8,957 nucleotides of DNA from Treponema sp. (GTDB lineage: Bacteria; Spirochaetota; Spirochaetia; Treponematales; Treponemataceae): the NCBI GenBank assembly GCA_012513125.1, contig JAAZCS010000343.1:1-8957 (forward strand). The letters are read 5' to 3'. The notes below the pieces were generated by a model, which did not search any database, was not told the origin of the DNA, and saw nothing but the letters and a program-made list of their open reading frames with translations. This document shows, piece by piece, positions 1-6,193 of the stretch (positions within the stretch are counted from its first letter, which is position 1; each line of letters opens with the position of its first letter). A program made the translations under genes and the position numbers.

Positions 1-35
1 ATGGTGCACTTATTATTAAAAAATTTAAGGACTAA
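1..35 (+). CDS. fabF: 3' end of probable beta-ketoacyl-ACP synthase II (FabF), partial
   Basis: Reading from base 3, the frame gives GALIIKKFKD and then a TAA at 33-35. The two bases before it (AT) would complete an Asn codon if the missing base is A. A tail of the form (N)GALIIKKFKD closely fits the end of beta-ketoacyl-ACP synthases, where the GFGGxN motif is followed by a small-residue/Leu/hydrophobic strand and a short basic tail. fabZ starts 3 bp after this stop, and its ribosome binding site lies inside this gene's last codons, so the two are co-transcribed. FabF would elongate acyl-ACP chains in the cytoplasm, next to the FabZ dehydration step. Only ten residues are visible, so the identification rests on the tail and the neighbour. 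Another fab gene with a similar tail is possible. Confidence 0.55.
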   Translation, partial: GALIIKKFKD

Positions 36-38
36 ACG

Positions 39-467
39 ATGGTTACAGAAAATATAGAAGCTCTTTTACCTCATAGAAAGCCTTTTTTGTTTGTTGATAG
101 AATTATTTCTTGTGATGAAAAAGGAAGCGTTAGTGAAAGAAAATTTACAGAAGATGATTTCTTTTTTAAAGGACATTTTCCAGAATATCCAGTTGTTCCA
201 GGTGTAATTCTTGTAGAAACAATGGCTCAAGCTGGAGGTTCTGCTTTGAGTTATCAAAAGAAGTTTGAAGAAGGATGTCTTTTCTTTTTAGGTACAGTTG
301 ATAAGGTAAAATTTAGAAACCAAGTTCGGCCTGGCGATACTGTAAGAATGGAAGTTGTGAATTTAAGAGTAACATCTCATATGGTTAAACAATCAGGCAA
401 AGCATATGTAGGCGAAACCCTATGTGCCGAAGCCGAGTGGATGTGTCTAGTTGGCAAAGCCAACTAG
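39..467 (+). CDS. fabZ: 3-hydroxyacyl-ACP dehydratase FabZ
   Basis: FabZ removes water from (3R)-hydroxyacyl-ACP to give trans-2-enoyl-ACP in type II fatty-acid synthesis in the cytoplasm. The 142-residue protein has the family's usual length and landmarks: LPHRKPFLFVDR at residues 10-21, GHFP at 45-48 with the catalytic His46, and PGVILVETMAQAGG at 54-67 with the catalytic Glu60. LGTVDKVKFRNQVRPGD follows at 84-100. The start is fixed by AAGGA at 27-31, seven bases upstream of the ATG. The gene is translationally close-packed behind the probable fabF. The odd part is the C-terminus. Residues up to LCAEAEWMC align with the normal FabZ ending, but residues 135-142 (MCLVGKAN) and the TAG are encoded by the first copy of a 69-bp tandem repeat. 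The last six residues (LVGKAN) are therefore probably repeat-derived. They lie beyond the catalytic fold, and activity is probably intact. Confidence 0.96.
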   Translation: MVTENIEALLPHRKPFLFVDRIISCDEKGSVSERKFTEDDFFFKGHFPEYPVVPGVILVETMAQAGGSALSYQKKFEEGCLFFLGTVDKVKFRNQVRPGDTVRMEVVNLRVTSHMVKQSGKAYVGETLCAEAEWMCLVGKAN

Positions 468-468
468 A
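446..468 (+). other. Hairpin (copy 1) enclosing the fabZ stop codon
   Basis: TCTAGTTGGC at 446-455 pairs perfectly with GCCAACTAGA at 459-468 across an AAA loop. The fabZ stop TAG (465-467) sits in the 3' arm, so ribosomes terminating here must melt the stem. No T-run follows, so it does not look like an intrinsic terminator. Identical hairpins lie at 515-537 and 584-606 in copies 2 and 3. Possible roles, none shown, are protection of the mRNA 3' end or a recognition site for a DNA- or RNA-binding protein. Confidence 0.85.
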
Positions 469-490
469 GTTAAATAAATTTCCTTGCACA

Positions 491-515
491 ACACACAGCT
501 AAGCTGGGTATGTGT
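491..515 (+). other. Second, interrupted hairpin within the repeat unit
   Basis: CAGC (496-499) pairs with GCTG (503-506) around loop TAA. The outer arm ACACA (491-495) can pair with TGTGT (511-515) if GGTA (507-510) is left unpaired. The counterpart in copy 2 is at 560-584. The only base that differs between the copies (500/569, T to C) falls in this loop, so both stems are kept. It abuts the strong hairpin of the next copy and shares one base with it. The fold is weaker than the main hairpin and might not form. Confidence 0.4.
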
Positions 516-610
516 CTAGTTGGCAAAGCCAACTAGAGTTAAATAAATTTCCTTGCACAACACACAGCCAAGCTGGGTATGTGTCTAGTTGGCAAAGCCA
601 ACTAGAGTTT

Positions 611-645
611 AAAAAATCGACGTGTTTATAGCGTCGATTTTTTTT
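611..645 (+). terminator. Rho-independent terminator of the fabF-fabZ operon
   Basis: TCGACG at 617-622 pairs with CGTCGA at 632-637 around a 9-base loop. The stem is extended by A-T pairs from the A-run at 611-616, and an eight-base T-run covers 638-645. This is a standard intrinsic terminator on the + strand. It starts immediately after the partial third repeat copy, so the whole repeat array would be transcribed as the 3' untranslated region of the fabZ message. Confidence 0.9.
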
Positions 646-660
646 ATATTATAATAAAGT

Positions 661-699
661 TATAATCTTCTTGAAGTTAGGCATATTATAATTTATTAT
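661..699 (+). promoter_or_regulatory. Candidate promoter region of the DUF5312-like gene
   Basis: TTGAAG at 671-676 is followed after 17 bp by TATTAT at 694-699, a reasonable sigma-70 pair (4/6 and 5/6 matches). Its predicted start point would fall within a few bases of the ATG at 709, giving an almost leaderless message. Exact TATAAT hexamers also occur at 661-666 and 687-692, but neither has a good -35 at 16-18 bp. The region is so AT-rich that chance matches are expected. Confidence 0.35.
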
Positions 700-708
700 T
701 ATAGTAGT

Positions 709-2415
709 ATGAGCGATAATAAAAGTTCTTTTGATAAATTAGTTGAAGGATTGGATTCAGACGATAGAAAAGAAATGCTTCAACGTATTAATTCAACGTC
801 GAATCAAAGTGTTCAATTTATTGATAGAGATAAAAATATAGATGATAGTCATTTGACTATTTCGTTAAAATTAAAGAATGAAACTGCATTTTACAAGTTT
901 GTTTTATGGCTTAGGTCATTTTTTTCTAAAAAAAATATTGAAAGTTTATACAATGATGACTTGATTTCCAATATGGCAAGCAAGATACGTCGTGAACATC
1001 CTGGTCTTATAAATCAAAAAGAAAAACTTTTGGATAATGTTTTCTATGAACGGCTTTTAGAAATGAAAAATGCTTCTGATTTTTTTAAACCGTATTTTTC
1101 AATTTTAAACCAAGACAGAGGAAACTTTTATGTTTTTTTAAGTTCATTTGTTTGTCCTGAACTTACAGAAAAAATTAATTCAGAAGCAGATCCATTCACT
1201 TTAACTTTTGAAAAAGAAGATAATATTGAAGTAAAGAATGGATTATTAAAAAAGCTTGATGAAATCTTAAAGGATATGAATCCAAGCGTAAAAAATAAAA
1301 TATATTCAGCAATTATCAATGTAAATTGGTTATATAGCTTTGTTTCGTTGCCCTATCTTCATTTTATTTCTCAATTTACTAGCCTTATTGGAAACAATTA
1401 CACTTGTCCTTATAATAATTCCAAAAACGATTATGATGCATTTGCAAGAGTTTTTGATAATGTTAAATCGATTGAAAATGAAGTGTTGGAATCGATTTAT
1501 TTATTTTCGCAGAAGAAAGAATTGAAGAATGCTCAGCAGAAAGATGTTGAAAAAGCAGTGAAAGATTTTTTGAATTCAGCTAATTATCATTTTGCATCAA
1601 TACAAATGTATATTTCAATTATTTCAACTGAATCTCTTGGAAAAATAATCCACAACGATTATAACTGGACAGCAGATAATATTGATGGTGTTGAGGCTTG
1701 GTTTCCTTTGTATAGGGCGGAATGGCGACGAATTTTAGATTTAAGATGGAATGAGTGGCTAAGGGAAAGAAAGAAAAATCAACTAGGAAAGAATCTGAAG
1801 ATTAATTTTAATTTGGATAATTTTCCTGTTATGGAGTATTTGCCTTGGAAAGATATGTGGATATCATCTCCGTTCTCTTTTAAGCTAACTGGGGGAATGT
1901 TGTCGTGGTTCTATATAAATAAATACGATAGTATAATTCAGCCATTGCACGATGTTGTTATGGAAGGAATTTTCTTAAAGAGCGACAATCGAAAAGAATA
2001 TTCAGAAGGGTTAAATCTATTCGCTACGGCAAATGAACAAGTAGGTTCTTTGTTGGAAAAACTTTCACCAAAAGGTACTTATGGTGAAATATTCAATGAA
2101 TTTAGTGGCAATAAAGTACGATCTTTTCAAATGCAAAATCAAATAGATTCTATGATTGCTTCAACAGAAGCTGAAATTAAAGAAAGCACAAAAATGTTTA
2201 TAAAAGGTGCAAATATGATTGATGTTGTTTTTCACGGAATATTTGATGAGACAAAAGACGGTGAACATGAAGGACTTCAAAATATAATGTTAATAAAAGG
2301 AAATCAAAATAGAATTTTCAGAGATAAACTAGTTGAAATACGACATCTAATTAAACTTACGGTTTTCTATTTAACAGAATTAATACCAATTGATGCATCT
2401 ACTGAAAAAATCTAA
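709..2415 (+). CDS. DUF5312-like spirochaete protein of unknown function
   Basis: This is a 568-residue protein with no signal peptide and no convincing membrane segment, so it is probably cytoplasmic. From memory it resembles the DUF5312 family known mainly from treponemes and related spirochaetes: an N-terminal helix of the type FDKLVEGLDSDDRKEML (residues 8-24), a long mostly helical body, and an aromatic-rich block around 318-350 (YNWTAD, EAWFPLYRAEWRRILDLRWNEWL). A second Trp-containing stretch covers 375-402, and a helical C-terminus includes IRHLIKLTVFYLTELIP (544-560). I recognise no catalytic motif, so no function is assigned. The ATG at 709 is chosen because the conserved-looking N-terminus begins there, although no Shine-Dalgarno sequence precedes it. 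The gene follows the fabZ terminator and is therefore transcribed separately. Its stop overlaps by 4 bp the stop of the convergent EAL gene. Confidence 0.8.
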   Translation: MSDNKSSFDKLVEGLDSDDRKEMLQRINSTSNQSVQFIDRDKNIDDSHLTISLKLKNETAFYKFVLWLRSFFSKKNIESLYNDDLISNMASKIRREHPGLINQKEKLLDNVFYERLLEMKNASDFFKPYFSILNQDRGNFYVFLSSFVCPELTEKINSEADPFTLTFEKEDNIEVKNGLLKKLDEILKDMNPSVKNKIYSAIINVNWLYSFVSLPYLHFISQFTSLIGNNYTCPYNNSKNDYDAFARVFDNVKSIENEVLESIYLFSQKKELKNAQQKDVEKAVKDFLNSANYHFASIQMYISIISTESLGKIIHNDYNWTADNIDGVEAWFPLYRAEWRRILDLRWNEWLRERKKNQLGKNLKINFNLDNFPVMEYLPWKDMWISSPFSFKLTGGMLSWFYINKYDSIIQPLHDVVMEGIFLKSDNRKEYSEGLNLFATANEQVGSLLEKLSPKGTYGEIFNEFSGNKVRSFQMQNQIDSMIASTEAEIKESTKMFIKGANMIDVVFHGIFDETKDGEHEGLQNIMLIKGNQNRIFRDKLVEIRHLIKLTVFYLTELIPIDASTEKI

Positions 2416-4391
2416 AATGCTTTCTGTTCAAAATCTTCTATTGTTAAAGGTCTCGCAAAATAAAATCCTTGAATTAAATCGCAACCTTGTGTTTTAAGAA
2501 AATCAACTTGTCCTCTTGTTTCAATACCTTCTGCAACTATTTTCATATTGAGTTTTTTTGCAAGCGATATAGTTTCTTCAATAATAATTTTTCCTTTGTT
2601 TTCTTCATCCTTACCTCTAAAGAATTCTGCGTCTAGTTTTACAATATCAAGTGGCAATTCTTTTAGAGTGTTAAGCGATGAATAACCTGAGCCAAAATCA
2701 TCCATCGAAACAAAAAATCCATATGACTTAAGCTTATTAATTGTATTTAGTAAAATTGATTTATCATCAAAAAAAGCACTTTCTGTAATTTCAAGTTCAA
2801 TTAGGTTGTGGGGAACATTTTGTTCATCAACCAATTTACAAATGTGTTCAGCTAAATCTGAGCGTGTAAAATGGGCTCTTGAAACATTAACAGAAATAGG
2901 GACAACTTTTTTGCCTTCAGTTATCCATTGATGTTGAAGTTTAGAAACTTCGCTAAGCATATAGTCATCCAATTTTAATATAAAACCATCTTTTTCAAAA
3001 ATAGGTATAAATTTATTTGGTGGAATCAATCCTTCTGTAGGACTTTTCCATCTTACTAAAGCTTCTGCCGCTGATAATGTTTCTTCATTTGTATTATATT
3101 TTGGTTGAAGATAGACAACGAATTCTTTATTAATTAATGCTTTTTCCATGTCATTTTCAACTTTTCTTTCCCATAGTTGTTCTTCTAGCATTTCATTGCT
3201 ATACCATAATAAATTCAAATCTGGAATTTTTACTGCTTTGCTACAAGCTGAATATGAACAATTATAATAAGAATCGATTCCATTCATGTTGCAATCTGAG
3301 GAAATTAAAAATAAGCCTGCATTAATATAGAGTTTTTTATCAGGTTTTATTTGAATAATTGAATCAATCATTTGTAAAACTCTTTGTTCAATTTCCTCTT
3401 TTGATGTAAAACATAACAGAAGGCAAAAATCTGCTTTTTCATGTCGTACAGCAATTTCTTTTTTTGAAATGGAAGAAATAAGCTTACAATAAATCTGTTC
3501 AAGTAATTCTTCACCTTCGTTTGTTCCAAAACATGTGCAGTAATTTCTATATTTTTCCATTCTGATATTTACCATTACATATTCTTTTTTGTACCATAAA
3601 AATGGAGTGAGAATGTAATCACCCTGTCTTTGCATGTAAATCCAATTGTTTCCACCAGTAACACTATCAAAATATAAAATTTTTGAAACACGAAATCTGG
3701 CAACAATAAAATCAATGATGATAATAATCAAGAAAACAAATAGAATTAATGAAATAATTCCTAATATGAAAAAACTTACTGATATGAAATCCAAATCAGA
3801 TTGAAAGATGAATACTTGATTTGTAATAAGAGCATAATAATCAGCATTTTGAAGATTCATTTTGTAGGTTATATTGAAAGTAAATATTGTGTCTCTTATA
3901 TTTTCAAGGTTGAAATTATTAAACATCAGTTTGTTAAAAACAGCTGATAATCTAATTTTGATTTTGTTTCTTTTCTTGTAAAAAAATGGTAAATCTTCAT
4001 CTGTATCTATTGAAAAAGTCAAATTGTCATTGATTGAAAAAAAATCTGGATTTTTAGAATCAGTCTTTCCAAATGAATAAATCGATGAAAGGTCACTTTT
4101 TTTAATAACTTTTGTTCCAATTATCTGACTGTTGTATTTTCGTATATCATTAATATTTTTTATTGCTAAGTTTTTATCTGTAAAAAGATTGCTATTCAAC
4201 TCGTCAATTATCAATTTTGATTCAGAAAAAGATTGGTAACATTTGTTTTCTACAATATTTGTTGTAAAAATTAGTATATTAATAGCATAAATTATAAATA
4301 GAAATGAAAATAAAAATATTATTCCTACAACGAACGGCCAGATTGGTTTTTTTTTAAGTTTTTTTAATGCTTTATTCTTTCTATCACTCAT
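2412..4391 (-). CDS. Membrane-anchored EAL-domain c-di-GMP phosphodiesterase with degenerate GGDEF
   Basis: It likely hydrolyses cyclic di-GMP to pGpG at the inner membrane in response to a periplasmic signal. In the 659 residues, a basic N-terminus is followed by a membrane helix (about 17-43), a periplasmic region of about 155 residues with no motif I recognise, and a second helix (about 202-231). A GGDEF-like domain follows (about 239-393), but its signature position reads RHEKADF (316-322) in place of GGDEF, so it should not make c-di-GMP. The EAL domain (about 416-655) keeps LQPK, the EAL motif (443-445), NVSR, ELEITES (532-538), DDFGSGYSS (564-572), Lys585, Glu621 in VAEGIE, and QGFYFARP, so it looks active. 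The start at 4391 is preferred over an in-frame ATG at 4412. AGGA lies five bases before it, whereas the upstream ATG has no ribosome binding site and sits on a TATAAA. Confidence 0.93.
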   Translation of the reverse strand: MSDRKNKALKKLKKKPIWPFVVGIIFLFSFLFIIYAINILIFTTNIVENKCYQSFSESKLIIDELNSNLFTDKNLAIKNINDIRKYNSQIIGTKVIKKSDLSSIYSFGKTDSKNPDFFSINDNLTFSIDTDEDLPFFYKKRNKIKIRLSAVFNKLMFNNFNLENIRDTIFTFNITYKMNLQNADYYALITNQVFIFQSDLDFISVSFFILGIISLILFVFLIIIIIDFIVARFRVSKILYFDSVTGGNNWIYMQRQGDYILTPFLWYKKEYVMVNIRMEKYRNYCTCFGTNEGEELLEQIYCKLISSISKKEIAVRHEKADFCLLLCFTSKEEIEQRVLQMIDSIIQIKPDKKLYINAGLFLISSDCNMNGIDSYYNCSYSACSKAVKIPDLNLLWYSNEMLEEQLWERKVENDMEKALINKEFVVYLQPKYNTNEETLSAAEALVRWKSPTEGLIPPNKFIPIFEKDGFILKLDDYMLSEVSKLQHQWITEGKKVVPISVNVSRAHFTRSDLAEHICKLVDEQNVPHNLIELEITESAFFDDKSILLNTINKLKSYGFFVSMDDFGSGYSSLNTLKELPLDIVKLDAEFFRGKDEENKGKIIIEETISLAKKLNMKIVAEGIETRGQVDFLKTQGCDLIQGFYFARPLTIEDFEQKAF

Positions 4392-4449
4392 AATAATCCT
4401 ATAATACTCCATATTTTATAGTATTTATATTTAAAAATCATCCTTTTTA
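4392..4449. promoter_or_regulatory. Short divergent intergenic region between the EAL gene and pgeF
   Basis: About 58 bp separate the two divergent starts, so promoters for both must lie here or inside the genes. On the minus strand TATAAA at 4415-4420 is a candidate -10 for the EAL gene, without a recognisable -35. On the plus strand TATATT at 4426-4431 could serve pgeF but is equally weak. The two candidates are back to back, so the two promoters could compete. Confidence 0.3.
4397..4400 (-). promoter_or_regulatory. Ribosome binding site deciding the EAL gene start
   Basis: On the minus strand AGGA is followed by five bases and the ATG at 4391-4389. The alternative ATG at 4412-4410, seven codons upstream, has only A/T bases before it. 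This supports the 659-residue form. Confidence 0.7.
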
Positions 4450-5337
4450 ATGTATATTGATGACAAAATGATTACTACAAACTTAAAACAGATGAAGAAT
4501 AATTCCTCAGGAATTAATTCCCTTGGAATTAGATTTTTCCCTTTTGATAAACAAAATAAACCTTTATTTGAAAATGATGCACCTATGTGTTTTATAACTA
4601 CGAGAGAATGTGGAAGCATGCGTTTTAGATGGAATGAGGAAAATATAAATCGAAATAGAGTGTTAAATTTAATTCAAAAAGATTGCGATTTGTCTCATTC
4701 AGTTTTTGCAAGTGTAGAGCAAATTCATTCTCAAAAAGTTATTTCAATTCATAATATTTCGGATTGTGACAAAATACAGGCGGATGGAATTGTAACTGAT
4801 AATAAAAAAATAATTCCAGTCGTGACTGTCGCTGATTGTATGCCAATTTATATTTATGATTTTAAACTAAAAGTCTTTTCTGTTCTGCATTCGGGGTGGA
4901 AAGGCACTGGAATTATAAATAATGCTCTAAAAATTTTTATTGAACAGTATAATTCATCAGTGGAAAATATTTGTGCAGTTATCGGTCCCCATATTCATAA
5001 ATGTTGTTATATTGTGGATGAAGAAAGAGCTGATTATTTTATCAGAAATTTTGGTGACAACTGTGTTGAAGAATTAGAAGAAAATGGTAAATGTTATTGT
5101 GGCGGAAAAGGGTTGATTGTGGAGTGGAATAACGGCAATAAAAAACTATTCCGACTTTCCTTAAAAAATGCAAATATTAATTTATTGGAACAAAATGGCA
5201 TATTAAGTGAGAATATTGCAATTTATGATGACTGTACATGTTGTGATGAAATGTTTGGATCAAATAGACGGGAAAGTTCAGAAAATCAATTTTCATCTTT
5301 CACTGTTATGGCGACGGGCATTATAAATAAAGTTTAG
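4450..5337 (+). CDS. pgeF: Laccase-domain protein, peptidoglycan editing factor / purine nucleoside enzyme PgeF (YfiH)
   Basis: The YfiH/DUF152 family is cytoplasmic. Members have been described as removing wrongly incorporated L-Ser from peptidoglycan precursors, and related proteins (human LACC1) act on purine nucleosides. The family landmarks are present in order: QIHSQ (residues 91-95), ADGIVTD (111-117), TVADC (126-130), HSGWKG (147-152), GPHIHKCCY (179-187) and CTCCDEMFGSNRR (262-274). His93, Cys130 and His147 match the metal-binding/catalytic His-Cys-His set. At 295 residues it is longer than the common 230-260. The excess comes from about 25 N-terminal residues before GIRFFPF and an insert around 205-235 containing KCYCGGKG. 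It is unusually rich in cysteine (14 residues). The start is uncertain: ATGs at 4450, 4468 and 4492 are all in frame and none has a good ribosome binding site. The 3' end overlaps the convergent transporter gene by 45 bp. Confidence 0.88.
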   Translation: MYIDDKMITTNLKQMKNNSSGINSLGIRFFPFDKQNKPLFENDAPMCFITTRECGSMRFRWNEENINRNRVLNLIQKDCDLSHSVFASVEQIHSQKVISIHNISDCDKIQADGIVTDNKKIIPVVTVADCMPIYIYDFKLKVFSVLHSGWKGTGIINNALKIFIEQYNSSVENICAVIGPHIHKCCYIVDEERADYFIRNFGDNCVEELEENGKCYCGGKGLIVEWNNGNKKLFRLSLKNANINLLEQNGILSENIAIYDDCTCCDEMFGSNRRESSENQFSSFTVMATGIINKV

Positions 5338-6177
5338 TATAGCCATCGAAATAATTATCAAGTATCCAAGAAAACTGTATAAATCTGCCATTTGATTAAA
5401 GAAAACAAATCCGAAAATAGATGAAAAAATAATTGTAGAATAGTCATAAATGGAAATTTCTTTTGCAGGTGCGTTGTAATATGCTAATGTAATTCCAAAT
5501 TGACCACTAGCGGCAGCTACTCCAGATAAAATTAAAAACATTGTTTGATTGAACGTCATCGGTTCAAAAAAGAAAATCAAAAATGGTAGAGATAATACTG
5601 ACGAAAATAGTGAAAAGATTAGTACAATTACTTTTCCGTTACAATTTTGTGTGCTTAATTTTCGTACACAAGTATAAGCAAAACCAGCACCAACTCCACC
5701 CAAAAAGCCACAAATTGATGGCAAGCTTTGTGAAAAATTGAAAGACGGTTTTATTATCAACATAGAGCCACAAAACGCTACAATAATTGCCAATAACGGA
5801 ATAGGTTTTATCTTTTCTTTTAATAGAATCGCACTAAAAATTACTGCAAAAAAAGGAGACATTTTGTTTAAAATGCTCGCATCAGATAAAATTAAGTGAT
5901 CAATTGCGTAAAAGTTACCAAAAACACCAATTGAACCGGCGATAGACCTTAAAAGAAGGTATTTTATCGATTCTTTTGGAACTATAATTGATTTTGTTCC
6001 TGATTTACAAATATCTTTTAGTAACAAGCTTAATGCTATTATTAAAGCACTTGTATTTCTAAAAAAAGCTTTTTGCATGAAATTGATTGAACCTGCAAAA
6101 TGGACAAAAACCGCCATTAGAGAAAAGCAAAATGCAGAAAAAATTAGATAAATAATACCTTTTGTTGTCTTTGTCAT
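5293..6177 (-). CDS. EamA/DMT-superfamily inner-membrane transporter
   Basis: This is a 294-residue, almost wholly hydrophobic protein with about ten predicted membrane helices in two EamA repeats (about residues 5-140 and 150-285). The first repeat ends with the typical pattern SDASILNKMSPFFAVIFSAILLKEKI, and the second has the matching ISIYDYSTIIFSSIFGFVFFNQ. Members of the superfamily export or import small metabolites. The substrate cannot be read from the sequence. The start at 6177 (MTKTTKG) has AAAGG five bases upstream. The frame stays open to a GTG at 6228, but that start would lie inside the hairpin of the upstream terminator and add a poor extension. The gene lies downstream of the carboxyltransferase gene on the same strand, across a terminator-like hairpin. 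It ends 45 bp inside the 3' end of pgeF. Confidence 0.92.
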   Translation of the reverse strand: MTKTTKGIIYLIFSAFCFSLMAVFVHFAGSINFMQKAFFRNTSALIIALSLLLKDICKSGTKSIIVPKESIKYLLLRSIAGSIGVFGNFYAIDHLILSDASILNKMSPFFAVIFSAILLKEKIKPIPLLAIIVAFCGSMLIIKPSFNFSQSLPSICGFLGGVGAGFAYTCVRKLSTQNCNGKVIVLIFSLFSSVLSLPFLIFFFEPMTFNQTMFLILSGVAAASGQFGITLAYYNAPAKEISIYDYSTIIFSSIFGFVFFNQMADLYSFLGYLIIISMAILNFIYNARRHNSER

Positions 6178-6182
6178 AAAAA

Positions 6183-6187
6183 CCTTT
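6183..6187 (-). promoter_or_regulatory. Ribosome binding site deciding the transporter start
   Basis: On the minus strand AAAGG is followed by TTTTT and the ATG at 6177-6175. It lies directly after the T-run of the upstream hairpin and fixes the start at MTKTTKG rather than at the GTG at 6228. Confidence 0.75.
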
Positions 6188-6193
6188 TTCAAT

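Larger units (their letters stand above)
441..609. repeat. 69-bp tandem repeat array, 2.4 copies, overlapping fabZ stop codon
   Basis: Copy 1 covers 441-509, copy 2 covers 510-578, and a 31-bp partial copy 3 covers 579-609. Copies 1 and 2 differ at one base only (T500 versus C569), and the partial copy is identical over its length. Each unit starts ATGTGTCTAG, contains a perfect 10-bp hairpin with loop AAA, then an AT-rich stretch and a second weaker hairpin. The period is a multiple of three, so the short frame MCLVGKAN-stop that ends fabZ recurs in the same frame in copies 2 and 3. No transposase, terminal inverted repeats or target duplication is visible. The near-identity suggests recent duplication or homogenisation. 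I see no further copy in this window. Whether the unit is a dispersed genomic element cannot be judged from here. Confidence 0.95.

Noticed and set aside
1..57. An ATG at the very first base opening an 18-codon frame
   Set aside because: The frame from base 3 gives a FabF-like tail in the right place before fabZ; the ATG frame overlaps fabZ and has no support.
441..609. Tandem repeat considered as a CRISPR array
   Set aside because: The 69-bp units are contiguous and near-identical throughout, with no variable spacers and no cas genes.
512..631. A 39-codon frame starting at GTG 512 and spanning the repeat array into the terminator
   Set aside because: It has no ribosome binding site, consists almost only of repeat and terminator sequence, and exists only because of one substitution between copies.
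441..645. Repeat array plus terminator considered as an integron attC site, tRNA or insertion-sequence remnant
   Set aside because: There are no integrase core sites, no cloverleaf, no transposase fragment and no flanking target duplication.
4392..4412. The longer EAL-protein form starting at the ATG at 4412
   Set aside because: It has no ribosome binding site and its ATG abuts a candidate -10 box; the next in-frame ATG has AGGA at proper spacing.
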